Shown: positions 16,979 through 27,238, counted from the stretch's first letter. The stretch: DNA of 64,000 nt from Dyadobacter psychrophilus (GCF_900167945.1 NZ_FUZA01000002.1:1302001-1366000), one strand, 5' to 3'. A program made the numbers and translations. The notes: a model not told the origin generated them from the sequence alone.

Positions 16979-19900
16979 ATGATTAAACAAATTTACGTAC
17001 AACGAAGGCTTGGCTTTTTGAGACGGGGCTGTCAGCTGTTTTTTGCAGTGGGATGCATGCTCTTGTCGCAACTGGCTGCTGCCCAGGGCACTGTGACAGG
17101 ACAAGTTACGGGTCAGGAAGACAAAGCGCCTATTCCCGGAGCGAGCGTGATCGTGAAAGGAAGCACCACCGGTACCATCACCGATGCGGATGGAAAGTTT
17201 AAGCTGGATGTGGCGAACAATGATGCGGTCCTGATCGTTTCTTTCCTCGGTTTTCAGACGCAGGAAGCACCGGTTAACGGAAAAAGCCGCCTGGATATCG
17301 TGCTCGTAACAGACCTTCGCCAGCTTACTGAGGTGGTTGTGACGGCTTTGGGTATTAAAAAAGACATTCGCCGTATCGGTGTGGCGATACAGACGGTCGA
17401 TGGCGCTTCTACGGTGAAAGCGCGTGACCCGAACGCGATCAATGCTTTGGCGGGAAAAGTAGCGGGTTTGACAATCGGTGCACAGCCTGAACTTTTGAGA
17501 CGTCCTAACATTAATTTGCGTGGTAACACAGACGTGCTTTTCGTTGTGGACGGCGTTCCGGTGAACTCTGATACCTGGAATGTAAGCCCTGACGACATTG
17601 AGACGTATTCTGTTTTGAAAGGCGCAAGTGCCTCAGCATTATATGGTTTCAGGGGAAAGAATGGTGCGATCCTGATCACTACCAAACGTGGCACAAAAGA
17701 TAAAAGAGGATTCTCGGTGGATTTCAACTCGTCCACAATGATGGACAGAAGCTTTTATTCTATTCCAAAAGTGCAGGATGAATATGGCCCTGGTGATCAC
17801 GGCCGCTACGCTTTTGGAGATGGTAAGGGTGGGGGATTGAATGATGGCGATTACGACGGAGGCTGGGGGCCGAAGTTCGAAGGCCAGCTGATCCCACAAT
17901 ACGACAGCCCGGTTGATCCGATCACAAAGGTTAGATCCGCGACGCCGTGGATCAATCGCGGAAAAGACAACCTGAAACGCTTTCTGGAAACAGGGATTCT
18001 TTCAACGAATAACATAGCAGTGTCGGCATCCGGCGAAAAGCACAACATTCGTTTTTCGGTCTCCAATATCTACCAAAAAGGCATTGTGCCCAACACAAAG
18101 CTGAACATCACCAACTTCAATATAACGGCCGATTACAAGTTCTCAGACAAGTGGAAATTTGAGTCGAGCCTGCAATACAACCGCCAGTATTCGCCTAACA
18201 TTCCCGACGTAAACTACGGCCCGAACTCGATCATCTATAACATGATCTTCTGGGCGGGTGCAGACTGGAACGTGGATGACATGCGCAATTACTGGCAACC
18301 TGGAAAAGAGGGGATTCAGCAGATATATGCTGAATATCAGCGCTATAACAACCCTTATTTCATGAGTTACGAATGGCTGCGCGGGCATCAGAAAACGGAT
18401 ATCATCGGGCAAGCTGCAATGACTTACAAGATCAACAGTTTCCTGGAAGCCACATTAAGAACGCAAGTTACCACCTGGGATCTTTTTAGAAACGAAAAAA
18501 TGCCTTACTCCGCCACTTCATATGGAAGAGAGGAAGCAAAAGGCGATTACCGCGAAGACCGCCGCAATTTGTTTGAAAACAACACAGACATTCTTGTGAA
18601 GTTTGACAAAGATCTTTTCGAAGGTTTCAATGCGAAGATCTGGGCGGGTGGTAACCTCCGTAATTTTGCTTACAGCTCGCAATATGGCTCTACGGATTAT
18701 CTGAATGTTCCCGGGTTGTACAACTTCAACAACTCGTTAAGGCCGGTCCGCACGTCGAATTTTAATTCAAATATGCGTGTGAACTCTGCCTATTACTCTG
18801 CTGACTTTTCATTCAAAGACTTCTTTACCATTTCCACTACGGGCCGGGTAGATAAGCTGTCGACATTGCCAGCGGGAAATAACACATTCTTCTATCCTTC
18901 GGTAGCGGCGTCTACGGTTCTTTCGGACTATCTGCCGATCCCGCAGGTGATCTCTTTCCTGAAATTAAGGGCTTCTTATGCGAATGTTAAAGACGGTTTA
19001 ACGAGTGATAAAATCGGAACGACGCCTGCTTTGGGTGATGGCAACCCGCTGGGTTACGGCGATCAGTATTTTTCACCATATGGTGGTCCAACTTATCAGA
19101 ATGCGGCAGTTTATTCAACACCATTCTCTTATAACAACACGCCTGCGGCCTATTTTACCAATACATTGAATAACCCGAACATTGTGCCGAGCACAACTTC
19201 TCAGACTGAGCTTGGTTTGGATGTGCGGATCTTGCAAAACCGGATCGGTTTGGATGCAACGTACTTTATTTCAGATGAAGGACCGAGAATTTACGCTTTA
19301 CCGGTTTCAACAACAACGGGTTACAGCTCTTATCTCGTAAACGGGATTAATACACAAAAAACGGGCTGGGAGATCGCATTAACGGGCTCACCATTGAAAA
19401 GCGCGACAGGCCTGAACTGGGACGTAGTTGCCAATTACTCCACCTACAAAGAGGTTTTGAAAGAGATCTATCCGGGTGTGGACGCATTGAATACATTCCT
19501 GAAAGTGGGAGACAGAATGGATAAATTCTACGGACGTTCGTTTGCCAAAACAGCTGACGGACAGATCATTAACGATGATTCAGGTCGTCCTATCTACTTA
19601 CCGGTGAACCAGTTTCTGGGTTATATGAACCCGAAATTTGTCTTTGGGGTAAACAACAAATTCGCCTACAAAAATGTGAGCATGAGCTTCCAGTTCGACG
19701 GCCGCATTGGTGGCGTGATCTCTAATTATGTGCAAAAACAAACCTTCCGTGGCGGACGTAATGCACTGCTTGCCGAGGGCGCATTGGGCGAGGCGAGAGA
19801 ATTGGATTGGCAAGGTTTCAAAGCCGGTGTGCCGGATAGCAAAAATTACCTTGGAGAAGGTGTTCAGATCAGCAATGGTAAGGCACTCAACTACGATGTG

Positions 19901-20245
19901 GATGGTAAGATCACCAACCTGGCTGAGCTTCAATTTGCCCCTAATGCAACCAAGCAATACGTTCAGGACTGGGTAAGCCGCTATTACAACACCGAACAGG
20001 GTAACCTAATGAGCCGCTCTTTTGCCATGCTGAGGGAAGTGGTGATTGGCTACGCGATCCCCAACAGCTGGCTGGAAAGATCGAAGATATTCCGTTCTGC
20101 ATCCGTCTCACTGGTTGGCCGTAACCTGCTTTATTTCGCTGAGAAGAAGGATATTGATTTGAACCAATACATTTCAGGCGGAGAATCAGGTCCACAAACA
20201 CCTTCCATGCGCCGTTACGGGGTTAATATCAACCTTACTTTTTAA
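16979..20245 (+). CDS. SusC/RagA TonB-dependent receptor without STN domain
   Basis: 1088 aa. A signal peptide (about 1-36, ending LAAAQ) is followed directly by the carboxypeptidase-regulatory-like domain (about 37-115, GTVTGQVTGQEDKAPIPGAS), the hallmark VVVTALGIKKDIRRIG, the plug (ends ALYGFRGKNGAILITTKRG) and a beta-barrel ending in YGVNINLTF. It pairs with the SusD encoded 41 bp downstream to import an unknown ligand across the outer membrane. Because the STN domain is absent, it is not expected to signal through the FecR protein of the neighbouring locus; regulation by the nearby LuxR-type protein is possible but unproven. The plug and hallmark resemble the first SusC, while the barrel differs considerably. 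The start is ATG at 16979. Confidence 0.95.
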   Translation: MIKQIYVQRRLGFLRRGCQLFFAVGCMLLSQLAAAQGTVTGQVTGQEDKAPIPGASVIVKGSTTGTITDADGKFKLDVANNDAVLIVSFLGFQTQEAPVNGKSRLDIVLVTDLRQLTEVVVTALGIKKDIRRIGVAIQTVDGASTVKARDPNAINALAGKVAGLTIGAQPELLRRPNINLRGNTDVLFVVDGVPVNSDTWNVSPDDIETYSVLKGASASALYGFRGKNGAILITTKRGTKDKRGFSVDFNSSTMMDRSFYSIPKVQDEYGPGDHGRYAFGDGKGGGLNDGDYDGGWGPKFEGQLIPQYDSPVDPITKVRSATPWINRGKDNLKRFLETGILSTNNIAVSASGEKHNIRFSVSNIYQKGIVPNTKLNITNFNITADYKFSDKWKFESSLQYNRQYSPNIPDVNYGPNSIIYNMIFWAGADWNVDDMRNYWQPGKEGIQQIYAEYQRYNNPYFMSYEWLRGHQKTDIIGQAAMTYKINSFLEATLRTQVTTWDLFRNEKMPYSATSYGREEAKGDYREDRRNLFENNTDILVKFDKDLFEGFNAKIWAGGNLRNFAYSSQYGSTDYLNVPGLYNFNNSLRPVRTSNFNSNMRVNSAYYSADFSFKDFFTISTTGRVDKLSTLPAGNNTFFYPSVAASTVLSDYLPIPQVISFLKLRASYANVKDGLTSDKIGTTPALGDGNPLGYGDQYFSPYGGPTYQNAAVYSTPFSYNNTPAAYFTNTLNNPNIVPSTTSQTELGLDVRILQNRIGLDATYFISDEGPRIYALPVSTTTGYSSYLVNGINTQKTGWEIALTGSPLKSATGLNWDVVANYSTYKEVLKEIYPGVDALNTFLKVGDRMDKFYGRSFAKTADGQIINDDSGRPIYLPVNQFLGYMNPKFVFGVNNKFAYKNVSMSFQFDGRIGGVISNYVQKQTFRGGRNALLAEGALGEARELDWQGFKAGVPDSKNYLGEGVQISNGKALNYDVDGKITNLAELQFAPNATKQYVQDWVSRYYNTEQGNLMSRSFAMLREVVIGYAIPNSWLERSKIFRSASVSLVGRNLLYFAEKKDIDLNQYISGGESGPQTPSMRRYGVNINLTF

Positions 20246-20286
20246 CGAAACCGAAATCCAATTTTCTTGCATTTTAAATATAGAAA

Positions 20287-21885
20287 ATGATGCGTCATCA
20301 TAAAATATTACTCGGAACACTCACCTTTCTTGCCCTGACGTTTACAGGCTGTGAAAAGAGTTTTGAAGAACTGGAAAAAGATCCGAACCGTGCGACCACC
20401 GCACCCGCTTCCCTGATTTTGCAGGGAGTGGAATGGGATATGTTCAGCGAAACAGGCCTGCCTTTCAGCTCTGAAATGCGCTGGAACCAGTTTTATGCCA
20501 TTAACTACAACTATTATGGCAATAACGAATACCAGTGGTCGTCATTCAATGATCACTATACGACGTTAAAAAATGTTACGCAAATGGAATTGGAGCACAA
20601 GAAAACGGGTGCTGCCGATGTGAATGGTTATAGCGCACTAGGCAAGTTTTTCCGTGCTTTCTTTTTGGACCAGATGAGCGTTCGTGCCGGTGACCTGCCT
20701 ATGAAAGGGGCTGTCCTGGGACGCGAAAACCTTACGCCGGAATACGATTCTCAAAAGGAAATCTACATGCAGATCCTCAAATGGCTGGACGAATCCAATA
20801 CGGATATGACCGCATTGATCGCGAAGGGCGAAACAACGGTTGGCGGCGACTTTTACTTTGCCGGCAAGCTGGCCAAATGGCAGAAGATCGTGAATGCATT
20901 CCGTTTGCGTATTTTGATCCGTTTAAGCAAAAAAGAGGCTGATACAGATTTGAATATCAAAAGTCAGTTTGCCACAATGTTAGCCAACCCAACGAAGTAT
21001 CCGTTGCCAGAAGGAATGGTTGATAACCTGGAATTTATTTCGAACAACTTTAACAAATATCCTTCCAATCCCGACAATTTCGGCTTTGATGCGACGCGCC
21101 AGAATATGGCTGCAACTTACGTGGGTTTGCTTACTGCGCGCAAAGATCCACGCGTGATGGTTACGACCGAACCGGCTGGTGCCCAGTTGAAAGCAGGAAA
21201 ATTGCCTTCTGATTTTACAGCATTCGTTGGTGCAAGTTCAGGTGAAGATCTGGCTGATATGTCGTCCAAAGCGGGTATCAACAATGGACCGGGCTTTGCG
21301 CCGGGTGCTTATTCTTTCCAGAGCCGTTCGAGATATTACTCCAACTATACTGGGGAGAATATTTTTATCGTAGGGTATCCTGAAATGTGTTTCAACATCG
21401 CGGAGGCCATCAACAGGGGCTGGGCGCCTGGAAGTGCAGAGCAATGGTATCAAAAAGGGATAAGGGCTTCGCAGGAGTTTTATGGCGTGAAAGATGGAAC
21501 ATTGTCCATGCTTTATTCCAAAACCGGCGGACGCGATGCAAGTGACTTTGTGAGCTATAATGTCAATTTCAGCTTCAATACTTACTATGCGCAGCCATTG
21601 GTAAAATACAGCGGAAACAATGCAGCAGGCCTGGAACAGATCGTTACGCAGAAGTATCTTGCATTCTTCATGAACTCAGGAATGGAAGCTTATTTTGATT
21701 ACCGCAGGACCGGTTTTCCTAAGTTTATGACGGGAGTAGGAACCGGAAATTCGGGCCGTATAGCATTGCGGTGGCAATATCCATCTTCCGAAAGAACCAC
21801 AAATGCAGCCAATTACAAAGCGGCAATCGACAGGCAATTTGCCGGAAAGGACGATATTAACGATGTGATCTGGTTGTTGAAGTAA
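20287..21885 (+). CDS. SusD/RagB-family nutrient-binding lipoprotein
   Basis: 532 aa. A short signal peptide ends in the lipobox LTFTGCEKSF, and the mature N-terminus has the family opening ELEKDPNRATTAP. The helical body and the C-terminal segment ALRWQYPSSERTTNAANY are typical of the SusD-like_2 group, which is also represented by the protein at 4398-5930. It is the surface ligand-binding lid of the SusC at 16979-20245 and shares a transcript with it. No enzyme gene follows: a strong terminator lies 18 bp past the stop. The pair is therefore a bare transporter whose processing enzymes must be encoded elsewhere, or by the minus-strand genes alongside. Confidence 0.93.
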   Translation: MMRHHKILLGTLTFLALTFTGCEKSFEELEKDPNRATTAPASLILQGVEWDMFSETGLPFSSEMRWNQFYAINYNYYGNNEYQWSSFNDHYTTLKNVTQMELEHKKTGAADVNGYSALGKFFRAFFLDQMSVRAGDLPMKGAVLGRENLTPEYDSQKEIYMQILKWLDESNTDMTALIAKGETTVGGDFYFAGKLAKWQKIVNAFRLRILIRLSKKEADTDLNIKSQFATMLANPTKYPLPEGMVDNLEFISNNFNKYPSNPDNFGFDATRQNMAATYVGLLTARKDPRVMVTTEPAGAQLKAGKLPSDFTAFVGASSGEDLADMSSKAGINNGPGFAPGAYSFQSRSRYYSNYTGENIFIVGYPEMCFNIAEAINRGWAPGSAEQWYQKGIRASQEFYGVKDGTLSMLYSKTGGRDASDFVSYNVNFSFNTYYAQPLVKYSGNNAAGLEQIVTQKYLAFFMNSGMEAYFDYRRTGFPKFMTGVGTGNSGRIALRWQYPSSERTTNAANYKAAIDRQFAGKDDINDVIWLLK

Positions 21886-21903
21886 CATTATTTAGATAAA
21901 AAG

Positions 21904-21938
21904 AAAAAGGCTTCCGGAATCAGTCCGGAAGCCTTTTT
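21904..21938. terminator. Strong bidirectional intrinsic terminator between susD and polA
   Basis: Perfect 15-bp stem (21904-21918 with 21924-21938, 5-nt loop). A-runs on the left and T-runs on the right give a T-tract on both strands. It lies between the convergent susD and polA stop codons and should end both transcripts. Confidence 0.92.
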
Positions 21939-21948
21939 CTTTTGTTGC

Positions 21949-24819
21949 TTAATGTGCTTCGAGCCAGTTGGCACCAATGCCAATCCCGGTTTCCATTTTC
22001 ACAGGTAAGGGGATGGCGACCCGCATCAGCTCATCCACTTTTTCTTTTAGCAGGCTGATTTCGTCGCGGTGTGCATCGAACACGAGTTCATCATGCACTT
22101 GCAGGATCATACGTGATTTTAGCTTTTCGTTGGCAATAAAATCGTGAATGTTGATCATCGCCACTTTGATCATATCCGCTGCCGAGCCCTGGATTGGTGC
22201 ATTGATGGCGTTTCGTTCCGCATAACCACGATTCGTCTGGTTCCGGGAATTAATGTCCGGCACGTAGCGTCTTCTGCCCAGGATCGTTTCTACAAATTCC
22301 TTTTCCCGAGCATCATTTACCACTTTGTCCATATAACCTTTCACGGCAGGGAATTCTTCAAAATAGGCACGGATAATCTCGCCGGCTTCACCTCTCGGAA
22401 TGGCCAGGCGCTGCGCAAGTCCAAATGCTGAAATGCCGTAAATGATCCCGAAATTGACCATTTTAGACTTCCTGCGCATATCCGAAGTCACTTCATCCAA
22501 TGGCACTTTAAACACCTTGCTCGCCGTCGTTGCGTGAATGTCACGTCCCTGGTTGAATGCTTCGATCATACTTTCATCCCCGCTGAAAGCCGCCATAATG
22601 CGCAGCTCGATCTGCGAATAATCCGCAGAAAGGATCTGAAATTCCTCATTATCAGGCACAAATGCTTTCCTTATTTCCCTTCCGCGCGGTGTCCTGATCG
22701 GAATGTTTTGTAAGTTGGGGTTGGTTGAGCTTAACCGTCCAGTCGCGGCAACGGCCTGATTATAGGATGTATGAATGCGTCCGGTGCGGCTGCTGACCAG
22801 CAACGGCAACGCGTCCACATAAGTCGATTTTAGTTTTTGCAATTCCCTGTAATCGAGAATTTTACGCGCAATTTCATGGCTGTTTTCAAGTTCTGACAGA
22901 ATGTCTTCACCAGTTGCATACTGACCCGTTTTGGTCTTTTTCGGCTTTTCAATGAGTTTCATTTTATCAAAAAGCACTTCACCCAGTTGCTTTGGCGAGC
23001 TGATGTTGAAGGACTGACCTGCGGACGCGTAAATTTCGCTTTCCGTTTGTCTCAAATCCAATTCCAGTACATTGGACATTTCTTTCAATGCGCCGATATC
23101 AAGTCGAACGCCTTTACTTTCCATTGAAGCGAGCACTTTCAGCAGCGGCATTTCCACTTTTTCAAAAAGCTTGAAAGCATTCACCTTAGGCAGTTCGCGC
23201 GAAAAGATCGTGTTCAGTTGCAATGTAATATCCGCGTCCTCGCCCGCGTATTGCGTGATTTCAGGAATGGAAACGTCCCGCATGGTGCCTTGTTTCACAC
23301 CTTTTTTTCCAATGAGCGAAGTTATTGAAACCGGCTCGTAGTTCAGGTAAGAAGCGGCCAGAATGTCCATGCCATGGCGCTTATCAGGTTCCAGCAGATA
23401 ATGAGCGAGCATGGTGTCGCTAAGCTTGCCGTGGATTTCAATCCCGTAGCTTCGCAACACAAGCAAATCGTATTTTATATTTTGGCCTATTTTTTCAATT
23501 GACTCATTTTCAAATACTTCCCTAAAATTCTCCAAAATCTCAATCGCCTTTTCACGGTCGGCTGGAACAGGAATGTAGAACGCTTCCCCTGGCAAATATG
23601 CGAAGGAAAGTCCCACAAGTTCCGCGTCAATGGTGTCCAGAGACGTTGTTTCCGTATCAAAACAAAACGATTCCTGCAAAGACAGATAATAGGCCAGACT
23701 TTTCATCAGTTCCGGCGTATCCACAGTGTGATAGCGGTGAAAAGTGTTGTCGATGGTCTGCTTGGTGGTCGGGATGTGCAGGTCTTCGTAGGCTTGTTCC
23801 GGCGCGTCATCGTCCGCAATGCCTTCGCTGATGATCGCGGGTTGTTTGCCCAGTTCCTCCGTCGGGTTGCCGAAAAGATCCAGCTGACCGGCTTTTGTTT
23901 TAGGGGCTGGTTTGGAAACAGGCGTAGTAGCAACCGGGCCGGAGCCCAGGATCCGGGTTTTCAGGGTTTTAAATTCAAGCTCGTCGAACAGCTCTATGAT
24001 CTTATCCGCATTGGCCGCGCATACAGTCAGGTCTTCGGGATCAAATGGAACAGGCACTTTAATGTCAATGGTTGCAAGTTGTTTACTTAAAACCGCCTTG
24101 TCAATGTTCTCCCGCAGTTTTTCGCCCAGCTTGCCTTTTACTTCATCGGCGTGCGTAATGAGGTTTTCAATGGTGTCGTATTCCGCGATCAGTTTTTGAG
24201 CCGTTTTTTCACCCACGCCCGGCACGCCCGGAATGTTGTCCACAGCGTCGCCCATCAGTCCCAGAATGTCAATCACCTGATCGATGCGCTGGATTTGCCA
24301 GCGGTCCAGGATCTGCTGCACACCCAGCACTTCGGCGCCCTTACCCAGGAACGCAGGCTTATATATGTACACGTGCTCTTCTACGAGCTGCCCGTAATCT
24401 TTATCCGGCGTCATCATAAAAACCTCGAAGCCGGCAACCGAAGCTTCCTTGGCAATGGTCCCGATAATGTCGTCCGCCTCATAGCCGTCCAGCACCAGAA
24501 TGGGAATACACATGGCTTCCAGAAGGCGCTTTACCAAAGGGATAGCAACAGTGATATCCTCCGGTTGCGCCTCGCGCTGCGCCTTGTAAGCTTCATACTG
24601 CACGTGCCTGAATGTGGGCGCAGAAGTATCAAAGGCAACACCGATGTGTGTGGGTTTTTCCTTTTGCAAAACTTCAAGCAATGTGTTTGTAAAGCCAAAA
24701 ACAGCGCTTGTATTCAATCCCTTCGACGTGATTCTCGGCGCTTTGATGAAAGCAAAATGCGCGCGATAGATCAATGCCATTGCGTCCAGCAGGAAAAGTT
24801 TATGAACGGGTTTATCCAT
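21949..24819 (-). CDS. polA: DNA polymerase I
   Basis: 956 aa, full length. The N-terminal 5' nuclease (about 1-300) shows DGYEADDIIGT, TPDKDYGQLV and the helix-hairpin-helix GLMGDAVDNIPGVPGVGEK. The 3'-5' exonuclease (about 355-540) keeps the DxE pair (CFDTETTSLD), so proofreading is expected. The polymerase domain (about 560-956) has motif A DYSQIELRIMAAFSGDE and motif C QVHDELVFD. It fills gaps in repair and removes RNA primers from Okazaki fragments. A linker of about 50 residues between the nuclease and exonuclease (SKPAPKTKAGQLDLFGN region) is probably flexible. ATG at 24819 is followed by a well-conserved N-terminus; a TATATTTG promoter element lies about 23 bp upstream. Confidence 0.98.
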   Translation of the reverse strand: MDKPVHKLFLLDAMALIYRAHFAFIKAPRITSKGLNTSAVFGFTNTLLEVLQKEKPTHIGVAFDTSAPTFRHVQYEAYKAQREAQPEDITVAIPLVKRLLEAMCIPILVLDGYEADDIIGTIAKEASVAGFEVFMMTPDKDYGQLVEEHVYIYKPAFLGKGAEVLGVQQILDRWQIQRIDQVIDILGLMGDAVDNIPGVPGVGEKTAQKLIAEYDTIENLITHADEVKGKLGEKLRENIDKAVLSKQLATIDIKVPVPFDPEDLTVCAANADKIIELFDELEFKTLKTRILGSGPVATTPVSKPAPKTKAGQLDLFGNPTEELGKQPAIISEGIADDDAPEQAYEDLHIPTTKQTIDNTFHRYHTVDTPELMKSLAYYLSLQESFCFDTETTSLDTIDAELVGLSFAYLPGEAFYIPVPADREKAIEILENFREVFENESIEKIGQNIKYDLLVLRSYGIEIHGKLSDTMLAHYLLEPDKRHGMDILAASYLNYEPVSITSLIGKKGVKQGTMRDVSIPEITQYAGEDADITLQLNTIFSRELPKVNAFKLFEKVEMPLLKVLASMESKGVRLDIGALKEMSNVLELDLRQTESEIYASAGQSFNISSPKQLGEVLFDKMKLIEKPKKTKTGQYATGEDILSELENSHEIARKILDYRELQKLKSTYVDALPLLVSSRTGRIHTSYNQAVAATGRLSSTNPNLQNIPIRTPRGREIRKAFVPDNEEFQILSADYSQIELRIMAAFSGDESMIEAFNQGRDIHATTASKVFKVPLDEVTSDMRRKSKMVNFGIIYGISAFGLAQRLAIPRGEAGEIIRAYFEEFPAVKGYMDKVVNDAREKEFVETILGRRRYVPDINSRNQTNRGYAERNAINAPIQGSAADMIKVAMINIHDFIANEKLKSRMILQVHDELVFDAHRDEISLLKEKVDELMRVAIPLPVKMETGIGIGANWLEAH

Positions 24820-24841
24820 GAGGTCTTTTATTTATAAAATT

Positions 24842-24849
24842 CAAATATA
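24842..24849 (-). promoter_or_regulatory. Putative -7 element of the polA promoter (TATATTTG)
   Basis: On the minus strand TATATTTG matches the Bacteroidota -7 consensus TAnnTTTG, 22 bp before the polA ATG. A TTG lies about 27 bp further upstream, more than the usual spacing, so only the -7 element is called. Confidence 0.45.
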
Positions 24850-25077
24850 ATGTATGTGTGCAGATGAAAAGGATTACAAGTGCTTTTTTGTAGATTTAAG
24901 GCTCGTGACATTCAGCACAATATTTAAAAAGTAATTTACTTTGAATACAATCATAAAATACTAACCATTCAATACTTTTAATAAGTTTAATAATTAATAA
25001 ATATATTGAATGTAATTTTCTTTTTATATTTTTATAATGTTTCATATTTGTAGTATTTATCTTAAAACCGACGTGTA
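24850..25077 (+). promoter_or_regulatory. AT-rich upstream region of the S9 peptidase with inverted CATTCAATA arms
   Basis: No gene seen. It contains CATTCAATA at 24966-24974 and its reverse complement at 25004-25012 (29-bp spacing), and AATACTTTTAATAA at 24971-24984, which recurs in the palindrome at 43779-43818. It may hold an operator; function not established. Confidence 0.3.
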
Positions 25078-27222
25078 ATGCGAATCATTTTACCGTTTTT
25101 AGCTGTTATCATTTTTTCCTGTAATCAAAATAAAGACGTGAACGAAGCATATCAATGGCCGGGAGCAACGCCTCCCGTAGCAGAAATGAAAGACCATGAA
25201 ACCGGAATGCATGGCGACAAACGGAATGACGAGTATTATTGGATGGCTGATTTTTTCAGCAAGGGCCCCGACAGCAATAAAGTTGTAGATTATCTGAAAG
25301 CGGAAAATGCTTACACGGATACGATGATGGCCGACACGAAGAAGTTCCAGGAGGATCTTTTCGTAGAAATGAAAGGCCGGATTAAGGAGAAAGATGAATC
25401 GGTGCCGGTGTTCAGCAATGGATATTGGTACTATACAAGAAGCGAGGAAGGGCAGCAGTATTTCAAGTATTGCCGCAAAAAAGGAACATTGGACGCACCC
25501 GAAGAAATGCTTCTGGATGTGGACAAGATGGCTGAGGGACATCCTTATTATTCCGCGGTTGGTTTCAATGTCAGCCCTGATAACAAATTGCTGGCCTATG
25601 GAGTGGACACCGTTTCAAGGCGTCAGTATACAATTTATGTGAAGAACCTGGAAACAGGTGAGTTGTTCAAGGATGCGATCTTTCCGGCTAGCGGCGGATC
25701 GGAGTGGGGGAATGATAATAAGACGTTGTTTTATACCGCAACCAATCCGAAAACTTTGCTGAGCGAAAAAATAAAGCGCCACACATTGGGTGCCGACAGC
25801 AAAAAGGATGTGGTCGTTTATGCCGAAAAGGACAAGAGCAACTACATTGGCGTAGGTAAAACGAAGTCGGAGAAATACATTATTATCGCGTCATCGGCGA
25901 CAATGTCGTCGGAATACAGGATCCTGGATGCAGACAAGCCGGAAGGGGATTTTGAGGTTTTTCAGCCAAGAATGAAAGATGTGCTTTACGATATTGATCA
26001 CCAGAATGATAAATTCCTGATCGTTACCAATAAGGATGCGCTCAACTTTAAGCTGATGGAAACGCCAGTGAATAAAACCGGCGTGGAAAACTGGAAAGAA
26101 GTGATTCCAACCAGAAAAGACGTCCTACTGGAAGGAATCGATGTTTTTAAAGACTATATGGTGATTACGGAGCGTAAAAACGGGCTGTTACAGCTGCGGA
26201 TTCGTAATATTAACACTAATGCGGAACATTATGTAGACTTTGGGGAAGCAGCATACACGGCCTATGCGAGCTCTAATCCTGAGTTTGACAGTAAAAACCT
26301 GCGCTACGTTTACACATCACTGACCACCCCAAACTCTGTGTACGATTACAACATGGACACCAAAGGGAAGGAACTTAAAAAACGTCAGGAAGTGATCGGC
26401 GGCTATAATCCAGAGGAATATGTGACTGAGCGCCTTTATGCAGAGGCTCGCGACGGCGTGAAAGTTCCGATTTCGCTGGTTTACAAAAAAGGAACCGAAA
26501 AGAGTGAAAAGACACCATTATTGCTTTATGCGTATGGTTCCTACGGAAACAGCATGGATGCTGCATTCAGCAGTACAAGGCTCAGCTTGCTCGACAGAGG
26601 CTTCATTTATGCCATCGCGCACGTACGCGGCGGTCAGGAAATGGGTCGGCAATGGTATGAAGACGGGAAATTATTGAAAAAGAAGAATACTTTCTACGAC
26701 TTTATCGACTGCGCGGAATATCTGATCAAAGGCAAATTCACATCACCCGCACACCTGTATGCAGAAGGAGGAAGCGCGGGAGGCTTGTTAATGGGCGCTA
26801 TTTCCAATCTACGCCCCGAACTTTGGCGTGGGATTATAGCTGATGTTCCTTTTGTAGATGTGGTCACAACCATGTTGGATGAAAGTATTCCGTTGACAAC
26901 CAATGAGTTCGATGAATGGGGTAACCCCAAGAATAAGGAATATTACACATTCATGAAAACGTATTCCCCTTATGACAATGTTGAGAAAAAGGATTATCCT
27001 AATATGCTTGTAATTACAGGCCTGCATGACAGCCAGGTTCAATATTTCGAACCCGCCAAGTGGGTCGCAAGGCTAAGGACACATAAAACAGATAAAAATG
27101 TGCTGCTCCTGAAAACCAACATGGAAGCCGGCCACGGCGGCGCCTCCGGAAGGTTCGAGTATTTGAAAGAGGTCGCGTTGCAGTTTGCGTTTATGTTCGC
27201 TTTGGAGGGGATTAGGGAGTAG
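25078..27222 (+). CDS. S9 prolyl oligopeptidase-family peptidase (protease II-like), lipoprotein
   Basis: 714 aa. A short signal peptide ends at a lipobox (VIIFSCNQ), so it is probably anchored in the periplasm or at the outer membrane. An N-terminal beta-propeller (about 90-420) gates an alpha/beta-hydrolase domain (about 450-714). The catalytic Ser is in EGGSAGGLLMG and the catalytic His in EAGHGGASGRFE; the Asp should be in VITGLHDSQV. The family cleaves short peptides after Pro or after basic residues. The sequence around HVRGGQEMGRQWYEDGKLLKKKN is typical of the oligopeptidase B subgroup, which prefers Arg and Lys. It is monocistronic, with a 258-bp AT-rich region upstream and a perfect hairpin downstream. 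Confidence 0.92.
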   Translation: MRIILPFLAVIIFSCNQNKDVNEAYQWPGATPPVAEMKDHETGMHGDKRNDEYYWMADFFSKGPDSNKVVDYLKAENAYTDTMMADTKKFQEDLFVEMKGRIKEKDESVPVFSNGYWYYTRSEEGQQYFKYCRKKGTLDAPEEMLLDVDKMAEGHPYYSAVGFNVSPDNKLLAYGVDTVSRRQYTIYVKNLETGELFKDAIFPASGGSEWGNDNKTLFYTATNPKTLLSEKIKRHTLGADSKKDVVVYAEKDKSNYIGVGKTKSEKYIIIASSATMSSEYRILDADKPEGDFEVFQPRMKDVLYDIDHQNDKFLIVTNKDALNFKLMETPVNKTGVENWKEVIPTRKDVLLEGIDVFKDYMVITERKNGLLQLRIRNINTNAEHYVDFGEAAYTAYASSNPEFDSKNLRYVYTSLTTPNSVYDYNMDTKGKELKKRQEVIGGYNPEEYVTERLYAEARDGVKVPISLVYKKGTEKSEKTPLLLYAYGSYGNSMDAAFSSTRLSLLDRGFIYAIAHVRGGQEMGRQWYEDGKLLKKKNTFYDFIDCAEYLIKGKFTSPAHLYAEGGSAGGLLMGAISNLRPELWRGIIADVPFVDVVTTMLDESIPLTTNEFDEWGNPKNKEYYTFMKTYSPYDNVEKKDYPNMLVITGLHDSQVQYFEPAKWVARLRTHKTDKNVLLLKTNMEAGHGGASGRFEYLKEVALQFAFMFALEGIRE

Positions 27223-27238
27223 GAGAGTTGCTGGGCTT

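Noticed and set aside
24151..24837. Long open frame opposite polA (228 codons, plus strand)
   Set aside because: It is antisense to conserved polA sequence and its translation has no domain-like pattern; it is a shadow of the real gene.
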